60,915 nt of DNA, from assembly GCA_964645585.1 (NCBI GenBank), contig CAZYAN010000024.1, positions 1 to 60,915 of the forward strand, read 5' to 3'. Shown here in pieces: positions 27,510 to 36,014 of this stretch; position 1 is the stretch's first letter; every line of letters starts with the position of its first letter. The translations under genes were made by a program, and so were the position numbers. Source of the DNA: DATGSL01 sp964645585 (lineage in GTDB: Bacteria > Verrucomicrobiota > Verrucomicrobiia > Opitutales > T3Sed10-336). The notes under the pieces were generated by a model. That model had not been told where the DNA came from. It saw nothing but the letters and a program-made list of their open reading frames with translations, and searched no databases.

Positions 27510-27929
27510 ATGAAAAAGAGACGCAAAGCAGCTGGGAGGATCATGGAGCATGGCGGAGGCTTGGGGACAGTGACGCGGGCGATGATCGAGAAACGGGCCG
27601 AAGAGATCGCGTTTATTCACGGACGGAGCCGCCCCGCGAAGGAGGACCGTCTCGAGGCGCGTCGCGAACTTTTGGACATGTATGGGATCCGTGATGAGGC
27701 GGCTGATCTCGAACAGCAGCTCGATTCGCTCGATCCGAGTGACACACGTGCGATCTACGGGCGGCAGGCACCGGTTTACCCGGCTGATGATGAGGAGCGA
27801 GTGCAGGCGAAGCTGGTGGAGCAGGGCATTGAGGAAGCCGATCACGAGCAGATGGTTGAAGGGCATTTTGCGATGCGGGAGGAGGAAGTCGGCGACGAAG
27901 AAGAGCCGGACGAACACGAGGCGGTGTGA
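27510..27929 (+). CDS. Small acidic protein of unknown function
   Basis: The ATG at 27510 has a purine-rich AAGGCGG stretch just upstream; a GTG at 27501 is also in frame. The 139-residue, soluble protein starts basic (MKKRRKAAGR), has a helical middle (GTVTRAMIEKRAEEIAFIHG) and ends in a very acidic tail. It sits 21 bases before the DUF892 gene and is probably co-transcribed. I do not recognise the family; the context suggests stress physiology. Confidence 0.65.
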   Translation: MKKRRKAAGRIMEHGGGLGTVTRAMIEKRAEEIAFIHGRSRPAKEDRLEARRELLDMYGIRDEAADLEQQLDSLDPSDTRAIYGRQAPVYPADDEERVQAKLVEQGIEEADHEQMVEGHFAMREEEVGDEEEPDEHEAV

Positions 27930-27950
27930 AGGGCGGAAGGACGATTACGG

Positions 27951-28402
27951 ATGAAGGTGGATACGCTGGAGAAGCTTTATCACGATCAGATGGCGGGGTT
28001 GCAGCGGGGAGGGGAGGATTTGCTTGCGCTGCTGCCGGATTTGGTCGGGGTCGTCATGCATTTTGACCTCCGGAACAGTATCCGCGATTTCATTCCTCGC
28101 CTGAGGGAACAAATTGGACGTATCGAGCATGTGATCCCGTACAACGCGGTGACTCGTCAGGTCCGCGTTTCGCCCGGAATCCAGGGATTGATTGACGAGT
28201 GCCATTCCTTTCTTGAGCGGGCAAGTGATCCAGACGTCATCGATGCCGGACTTGTCGTATTTTTGCAAAAGGTGCTGCACGTGTGGATGGTGGGTCACGC
28301 GGCGCTCGGCGCCTATGCGATGATGCTGGGAAAAGAAGATGAAGCGAAAGAGTTCCGGCGTTCCCTGGAAGAGCAGACCGAAGCGGAGCGGGAGCTGGCG
28401 CG
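27951..28402 (+). CDS. DUF892 ferritin-like protein (3' end lost in gap)
   Basis: The visible 150 residues start MKVDTLEKLYHDQMAGLQRG, continue with GGEDLLALLPDLVGVV and a LREQIGRIEHVI helix, and end in the first assembly gap. Helix spacing and the start match the YciE/YciF (DUF892) ferritin-like four-helix family, about 165-170 residues long, which is associated with general stress. So only the last few residues are missing. The apparent in-frame continuation across the gap into the PfpI gene is an artefact of the 100-N filler. Confidence 0.7.
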
Positions 28403-28502
28403 NNNNNNNNNNNNNNNNNNNNNNNNNNNNNNNNNNNNNNNNNNNNNNNNNNNNNNNNNNNNNNNNNNNNNNNNNNNNNNNNNNNNNNNNNNNNNNNNNN
28501 NN
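28403..28502. other. Assembly gap (100 N)
   Basis: Exactly 100 undetermined bases, the usual placeholder for a gap of unknown length. It separates the DUF892 gene from the C-terminal part of a PfpI gene, so at least the end of one gene and the start of the other are missing. Confidence 0.99.
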
Positions 28503-28991
28503 GCGGCGCTGGAGGAGGCCGGGGCGCAGACGGAGCTGATCTCACCGAATCCAGATGTTGTTCGAGCCTGGGATGGGCAGGATTGGGGGCGGGAATTTCG
28601 TGTTGATCGCTCGCTGGAGCGGGCGGATCCGCGCGATTACGACGCGCTTCTGCTTCCGGGCGGGGTCAAAAATCCGGATACGCTGCGGGCTGACGAAAAC
28701 GCGGTCAAGTTTGTGCGGCACTTCTTTGAGGCAGGCAAACCGGTGGCGGCTATCTGTCACGGTCCGTGGACGCTGATCGATGCCGGCGTGGTGCGGGAGA
28801 GAAAGATGACGTCGTATCGATCGCTCAAGACCGACCTGCAAAACGCCGGGGCGAATTGGGTCGATCAGGAAGTTGTCGTCGACGAAGGTTTGGTAACCAG
28901 TCGCGGTCCGCAGGATTTGCCCGCGTTCAATGCGAAGATGATTGAGGAGTTTTGCGAGGGGATTCACGCCGAGCAGCGGAAGTCGGCGTAA
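28503..28991 (+). CDS. PfpI/DJ-1 family protein (5' end lost in gap)
   Basis: The visible 162 residues hold the DJ-1/PfpI core: YDALLLPGGVKNPDTLR, the nucleophile elbow AAICHGPWTLIDAG with the conserved Cys-His, RKMTSYRSLKTDLQNAGA, and the C-terminal DEGLVTSRGPQDLPAFN block of PfpI/YhbO-type proteins. Those proteins are about 180-190 residues, so about 20 N-terminal residues are missing. The family is associated with protein or nucleotide deglycation and stress protection. It follows a DUF892 gene, consistent with a stress locus. Confidence 0.88.
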   Translation, partial: AALEEAGAQTELISPNPDVVRAWDGQDWGREFRVDRSLERADPRDYDALLLPGGVKNPDTLRADENAVKFVRHFFEAGKPVAAICHGPWTLIDAGVVRERKMTSYRSLKTDLQNAGANWVDQEVVVDEGLVTSRGPQDLPAFNAKMIEEFCEGIHAEQRKSA

Positions 28992-29005
28992 TGGAGGGGG
29001 GTAAA

Positions 29006-29031
29006 CTTTTAGATTTTAGATTTTAGATCTT
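29006..29031. repeat. Short TTTTAGA tandem repeat between convergent genes
   Basis: CTTTTAGATTTTAGATTTTAG followed by ATCTTT gives three tandem seven-base units. On the minus strand it supplies the last codons and the stop of tctA and the bases just after it. A similar AAATCC-type run lies at the end of the heparinase-like gene (about 44597-44622). Confidence 0.6.
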
Positions 29032-30540
29032 TGGTTTGGACTTGTTGAGGGGGTTGAAGCGCCTGAGAAAGTCGGTGACGCGGGAGAAGCTGGCCAGTGC
29101 GGTCAGGACGACGGCAATGCAGAGGATGAAGGAGATCGGCCGCGTGAAGAACGGCGTCAGATCGCCGTCGGCGAGATTGAGGCTGCGCCGGAGATTGGTG
29201 TCGAGGATCGGGCCGAGGACAACGCCGAGGATCAACGGTGCCATCGGGTATTTCATTTCGCGAAGAATGAAGCCGATGATACCGAAGATGAGCATGACAT
29301 AGATATCGAAGACTCGGCTTGCCACCGCAAAGGAGCCGACCGTGCAAAGGACGGCGACAACGGGCATCAGACGGTCGCGCGGGACGCGAAGGACGTGAAT
29401 CATCGGCTTCGTCAGCGCGACTCCGAGGACCAGGATTGCGATGCTGGCGAAGAAGACCATGCCGACAATCTGGAAAACCTTCTCCGGAGCGTTCTGCATC
29501 AGCATCGGACCGGGCTGCACACCATGAATTAGAAGAGCCGCGAGAAGCACGGCTGCCGGGGCCGACCCCGGGACAGCGAGGGTCAGGACTGGAATAATTG
29601 CGCCGGGAACGGCAGCGCTGTTGCCGGCCTCCGCCGCCATCAGCCCTTCGACGGAGCCTTTCCCGAATCTGTCCTTCTCCTTACTCGCGTTCTTGGCCAA
29701 GGCATACGAAACCCAGGCGCCCATATCCTCGCCCACGCCCGGCACCAATCCGATAAACGTTCCGGTGATGCCCGAGCGAATGATCGTTCGCCAGTAGCGG
29801 AGGACGTCGGCCACCTTGGGAATGACGGAATCGCCGGCGGCTTTGACGACCTTGTAGGCGGGCGATTTCATGACCGCGAGGATCTCGGCGAGCCCGAAGA
29901 CACCGACCATGACCGGGAGCAGGCCGAAGCCGCCGCTCAATTCATCCCAGCCGAACGAAAAACGCGTATGTCCGGTCACCGTTTCCTGTCCGACCATGGC
30001 AATCAGCAAGCCGAGAAAGCCTGCAATCCATCCCTTGATCGGATCATCCAGGGCGGTAAGCCGGCCGGCGATGACGACTCCAAACAGGGCGAGCCAGAAG
30101 AATTCGTAAGACTGAAATTTCAGCGCGACCTCGCCGAGAAGCGGAGCAAAAATCGCGAGGAAGACCATTCCGATGAGGGTGCCGGCTACGGATCCGGACG
30201 TCGCAATGCCCATCGCCTTGCCGGCCAACCCTGCTTGGGCGAGCGGAAACCCGTCGAGCATGGTCGCGGCGCTCGCTGGTGTGCCCGGAATATTCAGCAG
30301 AATCGCGCTGCGGCTGCCGCCGTAGATGGCTCCCACATACATGCATATCAGGACCAGGATCGCCGCGTCCGGATTCATGTGAAAGGTCAGCGTCGTCATC
30401 AACGTCAGGGCGAGCGTCGCGGTGAGCCCTGGAAGCATGCCAATGGAAATGCCGAGCAGGGTCGCCCAGGCGACGTGAAACAGCGACATCGGCGTTGCGA
30501 GCTCGACGAGGGCGCGGAACAGTTGAAGGAGGCCTTCCAT
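29023..30540 (-). CDS. tctA: Tripartite tricarboxylate transporter large permease TctA
   Basis: This 505-residue protein has about eleven to twelve membrane helices. Blocks GISIGMLPGLTATLALTLMT, YVGAIYGGSRSAILLNIPGT and the second-half repeat FIGLVPGVGEDMGAWVSYAL are the TctA duplicated signature. It forms the proton- or sodium-coupled channel taking up tricarboxylates or other organic acids delivered by TctC. It starts eight bases after tctB on the same strand. Confidence 0.95.
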   Translation of the reverse strand: MEGLLQLFRALVELATPMSLFHVAWATLLGISIGMLPGLTATLALTLMTTLTFHMNPDAAILVLICMYVGAIYGGSRSAILLNIPGTPASAATMLDGFPLAQAGLAGKAMGIATSGSVAGTLIGMVFLAIFAPLLGEVALKFQSYEFFWLALFGVVIAGRLTALDDPIKGWIAGFLGLLIAMVGQETVTGHTRFSFGWDELSGGFGLLPVMVGVFGLAEILAVMKSPAYKVVKAAGDSVIPKVADVLRYWRTIIRSGITGTFIGLVPGVGEDMGAWVSYALAKNASKEKDRFGKGSVEGLMAAEAGNSAAVPGAIIPVLTLAVPGSAPAAVLLAALLIHGVQPGPMLMQNAPEKVFQIVGMVFFASIAILVLGVALTKPMIHVLRVPRDRLMPVVAVLCTVGSFAVASRVFDIYVMLIFGIIGFILREMKYPMAPLILGVVLGPILDTNLRRSLNLADGDLTPFFTRPISFILCIAVVLTALASFSRVTDFLRRFNPLNKSKPKI

Positions 30541-30548
30541 CGGAAATA

Positions 30549-31046
30549 CTACACGCCCGGAAGCGCGACTTTAAAAACTTCTTCGAAAAGCAGGGTGACT
30601 GCGACGGCAACGAGCACCGCTTGCAGCAAAGCCGTCCCGATACGCAGCAGGCGCGGTTTTGCCGCCTCGGACGGTTTCCACTCGAACCAGACGATAAACG
30701 CGAAAACGAACAGCGCCGTTGCCAGCCAGAATGCGATCGAACCGATGAGAACCACCGTGTAGATCACCACCAGCGCGAGAACAACCGCCAGCGAGCGGGC
30801 GGCCCCCGGCGTTTCAGCGGGCTCTTTCGCCTCTTCCTCGCCCCGCTTGAGTGCACGTACGCTTCGGACGAACAGTGCGAGGGCCAGAACGGTCAATGCC
30901 GCGCCAAGAACTCCTGGAACAACCCCGGGCGCGGCATACGGGCCGTAGCCAAACTGCTCCATGCGGGGCATTCGGATCGATGCGACCGCGGTCGCCACTC
31001 CAAGGGCAACCAGGCAGAGCGAAAAAAAGAGATCCCGTTTCAGCAT
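30549..31046 (-). CDS. tctB: Tripartite tricarboxylate transporter small permease TctB
   Basis: The start is the ATG at 31046 (MLKRDLFFSLCLVALGVATA); an extension to 31145 would overlap tctC and is not membrane-like. The 165-residue protein has four hydrophobic segments at about 8-28, 45-65, 88-125 and 140-160, the usual TctB layout. It pairs with TctA. The charged loop KRGEEEAKEPAETPGAARS lies between helices two and three. Confidence 0.9.
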   Translation of the reverse strand: MLKRDLFFSLCLVALGVATAVASIRMPRMEQFGYGPYAAPGVVPGVLGAALTVLALALFVRSVRALKRGEEEAKEPAETPGAARSLAVVLALVVIYTVVLIGSIAFWLATALFVFAFIVWFEWKPSEAAKPRLLRIGTALLQAVLVAVAVTLLFEEVFKVALPGV

Positions 31047-31066
31047 CGAAAGAACCGGAACAATGG

Positions 31067-32116
31067 TCAGATCTTGGTTCCCGGACGGGCGATGTTCAAT
31101 TCCTCGGGCGACATCTTCGCCTGCCCTGAATCGAATAGACTCCACGCGTCTTCCTGGATTTTCAGCTTCACGCCTTCACGGGCTTCATCACCGTACAGCG
31201 GGGTAAAAAACGCGCCCTGCTGGCGCGCGTAGCGCCTGAGGGCTTCGGAGTTTTTCACGTGCTCCTCCCAGATCGCTTTCATGGTTTCGATGACTTCTGG
31301 CGCGACATCCTTGCGGACCCAGATTCCGAAATAATTCGGGGCGTAATGCAGCTCCGGCAGCCATTCCGTCACGGGCGGAACGGTTCCGTGACCCTCGATT
31401 TCAAGCGGCTCAGGCGCGAGCACGGCGAGCGGACGAAGCCGTTTGCCGCGGATCATTTCCACCTGTTCGGTCGCGAGCTGCGTTGTGGCGTCAACCTCGC
31501 CGCCGACGGTCGCGATCACGGCCGGGTTCCCGCCGGGATAGGCGACGTGGCGGTATTCGACGTCCGCGGCCTGGGCGAGCGTTTCGATCGCGTGGTGGCC
31601 GCTCGAGGCGACGCCCGCGGTGCCGATTTGAATTTTTCCCGGATTGTCCTTCATCGCTTGGAGAAGGTCTCCAAAATCCTGGTACGGGCTGTCGGTGGGG
31701 ACACTCAGGATTGAAACATTGGCAACGGCGAGAAAGAGTTCCCAATCGTCAAGACTGGTATCGAGCAAGCCGAGAAGGCGGAACGTGCCCAGACTCGATG
31801 CGGCTCCCGAGGTCCAGGTCAGACCGTTTGCCCGCGCTTGCAAGGCGTTTCGCGTGCCGATGGAACCGGAGGCGCCGGGGGTGTTGACGACAACGACGCT
31901 TGTTCCGAGGGCGTGCTCAATTTCACCCGCAAGAACGCGGATCACCTGATCAGTCGATCCGCCCGCTGCCCATGGGACGATAACTTGAATCGGGCGGCCC
32001 GGCTGCCACGGATAGGCGCCTTCGGCGGCCCCATCGCCAGGATTTGCCGCGGGTTGACATCCGAGGAAGCCGGTGAGCAGGAATGCAGGAAGGATGGCTC
32101 GCAAGAGTAGCTTCAT
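31067..32116 (-). CDS. tctC: Tripartite tricarboxylate transporter substrate-binding protein TctC
   Basis: The start is the ATG at 32116 (MKLLLRAILPAFLLTGFLGC). The leader ends in a lipobox, LGC, so this 349-residue member is lipid-anchored rather than freely periplasmic. Bug/TctC blocks are visible: RPIQVIVPWAAGGSTDQVIR, VVNTPGASGSIGTRNALQA, GTAGVASSGHHAIETLAQ and the domain-2 FGIWVRKDVAPEVIETM. It captures a carboxylate and feeds TctAB. Start sites of this gene and the opposite cytochrome gene are about 140 bases apart, so they share a regulatory region. Confidence 0.92.
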   Translation of the reverse strand: MKLLLRAILPAFLLTGFLGCQPAANPGDGAAEGAYPWQPGRPIQVIVPWAAGGSTDQVIRVLAGEIEHALGTSVVVVNTPGASGSIGTRNALQARANGLTWTSGAASSLGTFRLLGLLDTSLDDWELFLAVANVSILSVPTDSPYQDFGDLLQAMKDNPGKIQIGTAGVASSGHHAIETLAQAADVEYRHVAYPGGNPAVIATVGGEVDATTQLATEQVEMIRGKRLRPLAVLAPEPLEIEGHGTVPPVTEWLPELHYAPNYFGIWVRKDVAPEVIETMKAIWEEHVKNSEALRRYARQQGAFFTPLYGDEAREGVKLKIQEDAWSLFDSGQAKMSPEELNIARPGTKI

Positions 32117-32255
32117 GGGAGCGGACTGTAAGGACGGAAAAAGCTTGCACAAGGTAAAAACGGAGGGGGCGGCCCAATGCAACCGGCGAAAGAAACGGTT
32201 GGCCAGCGGGGGTGAATGCCGTTTTCCTGAATGTTCGATCTTACCATTTTCTACC

Positions 32256-34958
32256 ATGACAAATCTCGTAACCCGACGATGGACGGCCGCAGCGGCTGCG
32301 ATGCTCTTGCTCATGCCGGGCTTGGCAGGCCAAGGGGCGGCGGAGCTTCCGCGTGGATCCTACCAATTGATGGATTATGGACCGGTGATCGCGGAGACGG
32401 TCACCGCGGAGTGGCCGGCAGAGAATACGGCGCACAAAGGGCTGGCCGTCCGTCTGGCGCATCAGTCGACCATGATCTTCGATACCGATCTGATGCGCTG
32501 GAGCGCCGGCGCGGTCGACGGATGGATTGATCTTTCGGTTTCCTCCCACACGCGCACGAAAGGACGCCTCCCGCCGCCGCTCGAAGGGAGGCAGGTTTTC
32601 GGAACAGACTCGATCCCGGGCTGGGCGTATCGCGGCAGCTTCGCCGATCCGCGCGAAGGACAGCGGGGGGCGCTGCCGCGAGAATGGGCGCGCTGGCGCG
32701 GGTTTTACCGTTATGGTGACCGCGTCCTGTTGTCCTACCGGGCCGCGGGAATGGATGTCCTGGAAAGTCCGTCGGTCATTCAAGCCGGCGAAACGCGCGT
32801 TTTCGTTCGGTCGATGCGGCTCTCGTCATCCGAGGAGACAGCCATTCATCACCTGGCGCGGTTGCGGCCCGGCACGATCATCGAGCGCCGCGGCGACACG
32901 CTGGTTGCGAAGGCTGAGGATCGTTCCCTGGCTTTCCATGTCGAAACGAGTTTGTCCGGCGCTCACTTGCGCGGTGCCGAGAATGACGCGGTCGAGCTCG
33001 TTTTGCCGGCGCACGCGAACCCGGTTTCGGTGAGCGTGCTGATTTGGGAGGAGGAGAAAGACGCGCAACCGCTCGGCCCGGCGGCGGTGCGGGAGGCGGT
33101 TCGCGCGGGTGCTATCGATTTCGAGGCTGCGCGACGCGGCGGCCCGACCCGGTGGGGCGAGGAAGTCGCTGCCGCGGTCGAAATGGCTGATGATGACGCC
33201 GCGTATGTGACCGATGCAATCGGGCTGCCGTTCGAGAACCCGTGGCATTCGTGGATCCGGCCGTCGGCGTTCAACTTTTTCGCCGGCGGAGATCGTGCGG
33301 CGATGGCAACCTGGAACGGCGATATCTGGATCGTCTCCGGATTGCTGTCCGGCGGCGACGAAGTCCGCTGGCGGCGGTTCGCCTCCGGTCTGTACTATCC
33401 GATGGGAATCGTCGTGGTCGACGGCATCGTTCATGTGACGGAGCGGTCGCAATTGACGCGCCTGCACGATCTCAACGGGGACGGTGAAGCGGATTTTTAC
33501 GAGAGCTTCAACAACGACGGGATCCTGCATCCGATGGCGCATTCGCTCTGTCTCGAAGTCGATTCCGAGGGCAATTTTTACTTCTTCAAAAACGGCAACC
33601 GTGTGCCGGAGGGGGTACCCGAGCACGGGGCGCTGATCCGGATATCGGCCGACGGATCCAAACGCGAGGTGTATGCCAGCGGAATCCGCGGCGCGAACGG
33701 ATTGGGGATTGACCCGCGGAACCGTTTGTTCAGTGCGGACCAGCAAGGGAACTGGGTGCCGACGGCCCGGGTGGACTGGTTGCGGAAAGACGGCTTTTAC
33801 GGTTACCGGCCGCACAATCCGCGCGGGTATCCCGAAGGCGAGTTTGATCCGCCGGTTTGCTGGATTCCTCATCGGATCGATAACTCCTCCGGCGGCCTCG
33901 CCTTCATCGACGATGAACGCTGGGGACCGATGAACGGGAACTGGGTGATCGCGTCCTACGGCCAAGCGAAGTTGATGACCCTTTTGATCGAGGATAAGGG
34001 CGGCCTGCTGCAAGGCGGGATCGCGCGGTTCCCCTTGGATTTTGACGCCGGCCTGATGCGGACCCGTGTCAATCCCGGCGACGGCCAGCTTTATGTGCTC
34101 GGAATGAAAGGCTGGCAAACAATCGGAGAAGCGGACGGTTCATTCGACCGGGTGCGCTACACGGGAAAACCGAGCCGGATGCCGATTGGACTCGAAATTG
34201 AGCCAGGCGTGGTTCGTATTCGCTTTTCGGAGACAATTGACCCGCATTCGGTGATCTTGGACAATTTCAAAGTCGAACGCTGGCAGTACATTTATTCGGA
34301 AAAGTACGGTTCGCCGGAGATGTCGATTGAGAACCCGGACCAGCAAGGCCGCGATCCGGTTCAGGTCGCCGGAGTCATGCTCGATGAAGACGGCCGCACG
34401 GTCGTTTTGGCGATTCCCGACTTGAAACCCGTCATGCAGCAATCGGTGGAGTACCGTCTGCGTTTCGCGGATGGCGGCATCGCGGAAAACGCCGTTTACC
34501 ACACGATTCATCGCCTTTCGGCGACCGACGAAGTTGAGAGCCTCGTCGTGCGCCGCACAGTCGGGGAAGCCGAGGAGTCCGCGGACGCGGGCGGTTCGGA
34601 CGCCGGCCCGTGGGACGCGTTCGCGGCCGGTCTCGAGATCTTCGAAAGCACCTGCAGCGTCTGTCACCAGGTCGACGGCAATGGTATTGCGCCGGCCCTT
34701 GGCACTTCCGCATGGGCGGGAGGCCGCCCTGAAGCGCTGATTCGGATTCTTCTCCACGGAAAAATCGGGGAGAAGGGGACCATGATGCCGTTCTCGTGGC
34801 TCTCCGACGACGAATTGGCGTCACTCCTCAGCTATATTCGAGTGCGCTGGCACGACAAGGAACCGATCACGCCGGCCGAGGTGCAAGCCGTCCGCCGGGC
34901 GACCGAAGGCCACTCCGGGCTCTGGACCGACGAGGAACTGACGCGAGTTGCCCAGTAA
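32256..34958 (+). CDS. DUF6797 / sorbosone-dehydrogenase-like propeller with C-terminal cytochrome c
   Basis: The start is the ATG at 32256, before a signal peptide (AAAAAMLLLMPGLAGQGAA). The 900-residue protein has an N-terminal DUF6797 domain (about 30-280), a six-bladed propeller-like middle (about 330-650, YYPMGIVVVDGIVHVTERSQ, RGANGLGIDPRNRLF) and a C-terminal c-type heme domain with STCSVCHQVDGNG (CXXCH near residue 807) and a likely axial Met in GTMMPFSW. These proteins are frequent in Verrucomicrobia and Planctomycetes and are thought to oxidise sugars or alcohols in the periplasm. The substrate is unknown. Confidence 0.9.
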   Translation: MTNLVTRRWTAAAAAMLLLMPGLAGQGAAELPRGSYQLMDYGPVIAETVTAEWPAENTAHKGLAVRLAHQSTMIFDTDLMRWSAGAVDGWIDLSVSSHTRTKGRLPPPLEGRQVFGTDSIPGWAYRGSFADPREGQRGALPREWARWRGFYRYGDRVLLSYRAAGMDVLESPSVIQAGETRVFVRSMRLSSSEETAIHHLARLRPGTIIERRGDTLVAKAEDRSLAFHVETSLSGAHLRGAENDAVELVLPAHANPVSVSVLIWEEEKDAQPLGPAAVREAVRAGAIDFEAARRGGPTRWGEEVAAAVEMADDDAAYVTDAIGLPFENPWHSWIRPSAFNFFAGGDRAAMATWNGDIWIVSGLLSGGDEVRWRRFASGLYYPMGIVVVDGIVHVTERSQLTRLHDLNGDGEADFYESFNNDGILHPMAHSLCLEVDSEGNFYFFKNGNRVPEGVPEHGALIRISADGSKREVYASGIRGANGLGIDPRNRLFSADQQGNWVPTARVDWLRKDGFYGYRPHNPRGYPEGEFDPPVCWIPHRIDNSSGGLAFIDDERWGPMNGNWVIASYGQAKLMTLLIEDKGGLLQGGIARFPLDFDAGLMRTRVNPGDGQLYVLGMKGWQTIGEADGSFDRVRYTGKPSRMPIGLEIEPGVVRIRFSETIDPHSVILDNFKVERWQYIYSEKYGSPEMSIENPDQQGRDPVQVAGVMLDEDGRTVVLAIPDLKPVMQQSVEYRLRFADGGIAENAVYHTIHRLSATDEVESLVVRRTVGEAEESADAGGSDAGPWDAFAAGLEIFESTCSVCHQVDGNGIAPALGTSAWAGGRPEALIRILLHGKIGEKGTMMPFSWLSDDELASLLSYIRVRWHDKEPITPAEVQAVRRATEGHSGLWTDEELTRVAQ

Positions 34959-34980
34959 ATGGTTTTGGCCGGTTCGGATT

Positions 34981-35005
34981 CGCAAGCCCGGAGGCTCGCG
35001 CTAGG
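34981..35005. repeat. Short copy of the GCAAGCTCGGAGGCTT repeat
   Basis: CGCAAGCCCGGAGGCTCGCG followed by CTAGG resembles the reverse complement of the core of the 63-base repeat at 51884 and 55592. It can form a seven-base stem (GCAAGCC/GGCTCGC, one mismatch) and lies between convergent genes, where it could serve as a transcript end; there is no clear T-run. Confidence 0.5.
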
Positions 35006-36014
35006 GGTGCAACTCTGGCTTTTCGACCGCGGTTGCACGATAGCCGATGGCGTCTGCCTGATCTTGGCGTTCTTCCCTGGCTGCGCGGGCGGGGAGGAGG
35101 CGGCGGAGGCCTTCGGTCGGGCTGATGAGCCAGGCGAGCGCGAACAGAACGCAGCCGGTGACGACCATCGCGGGAGCGACCGAGGCATCGAGCGCAATCG
35201 CCAGGTGAACTCCTCCGATCGCACTGGCGGCGGAATGAACTACGCTCAGTGCGAGGCGCATTGGAAGCCGTTGAGATAAAAGGGCGGCGGTGGCACCGGG
35301 CAAAATCAGCATGGCGATAACGAGGATCGCCCCGACTGATTCGAAGGCACTGACGACGACGGCGGAAAGGCCGGCCATCAGGGAATAATGCACGACTCGC
35401 GCGTTGATTCCTAAAGACGTGGACAGGGCCGGATCGAAGGAACTGACGAGCAGCTCCTTGTAGAAAAGGATAATCAATACGGCTGTTGCCAGCAGCACCA
35501 GTCCCATCCGCACGGCGGAAGGCGGTCCGACCACCACTTCGCCAAATTGCACATACGGCGCTTCCGCGGGAACCCAGCCGATTTCCCCGAACAAAACGCA
35601 GTTGGCATCCAGGTCGATCGTGCCGGCAAAAAGGCTGATCAAAATCACGCCGAAAGCAAAGAAGCAGGAAAAGGTGATGCCGATCGCCGCGTCTTGTTTG
35701 ATGCGCGATTTGCTATTGATGAACTCGATCAGGACGGTTGTCAGCATTCCGGCAATCAGCGCCCCGATAAACAGCGGAAGTGAGCCGCGCGATCCCGATG
35801 CTAAAAATGCGATGGCGATGCCCGGCAGCACGCTGTGGCTGATGGCGTCGCCGATCAGCGCCATCCGGCGGAGAATCAGGAAATTGCCGATCAAGCCGCA
35901 GGCGGCGGTGACGAAGAATCCCATCAAGACGATCCAGCCGTAAAGTTCCGGACTGCTCTGCCAGGGATCGACGAACACCTGTTGCCACGAAACCGGTTGA
36001 AGTAACTCCGTCAT
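35001..36014 (-). CDS. Metal ABC transporter permease (second copy)
   Basis: This 337-residue protein has about eight to nine hydrophobic segments. Blocks LIGNFLILRRMALIGDAISH and SVLPGIAIAFL are the ABC-3 permease signature (MntC/ZnuB/TroD type). The C-terminal tail is short and basic. Its start overlaps the stop of the fused permease gene (ATGA), so both permeases are co-translated. It forms a channel with the fused permease for Mn or another divalent metal. Confidence 0.92.
   Translation of the reverse strand: MTELLQPVSWQQVFVDPWQSSPELYGWIVLMGFFVTAACGLIGNFLILRRMALIGDAISHSVLPGIAIAFLASGSRGSLPLFIGALIAGMLTTVLIEFINSKSRIKQDAAIGITFSCFFAFGVILISLFAGTIDLDANCVLFGEIGWVPAEAPYVQFGEVVVGPPSAVRMGLVLLATAVLIILFYKELLVSSFDPALSTSLGINARVVHYSLMAGLSAVVVSAFESVGAILVIAMLILPGATAALLSQRLPMRLALSVVHSAASAIGGVHLAIALDASVAPAMVVTGCVLFALAWLISPTEGLRRLLPARAAREERQDQADAIGYRATAVEKPELHP

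Noticed and set aside
32073..32255. Upstream extension of the DUF6797/cytochrome gene
   Set aside because: It overlaps the start of tctC and would place the signal peptide 60 residues in; the ATG at 32256 gives a normal leader.
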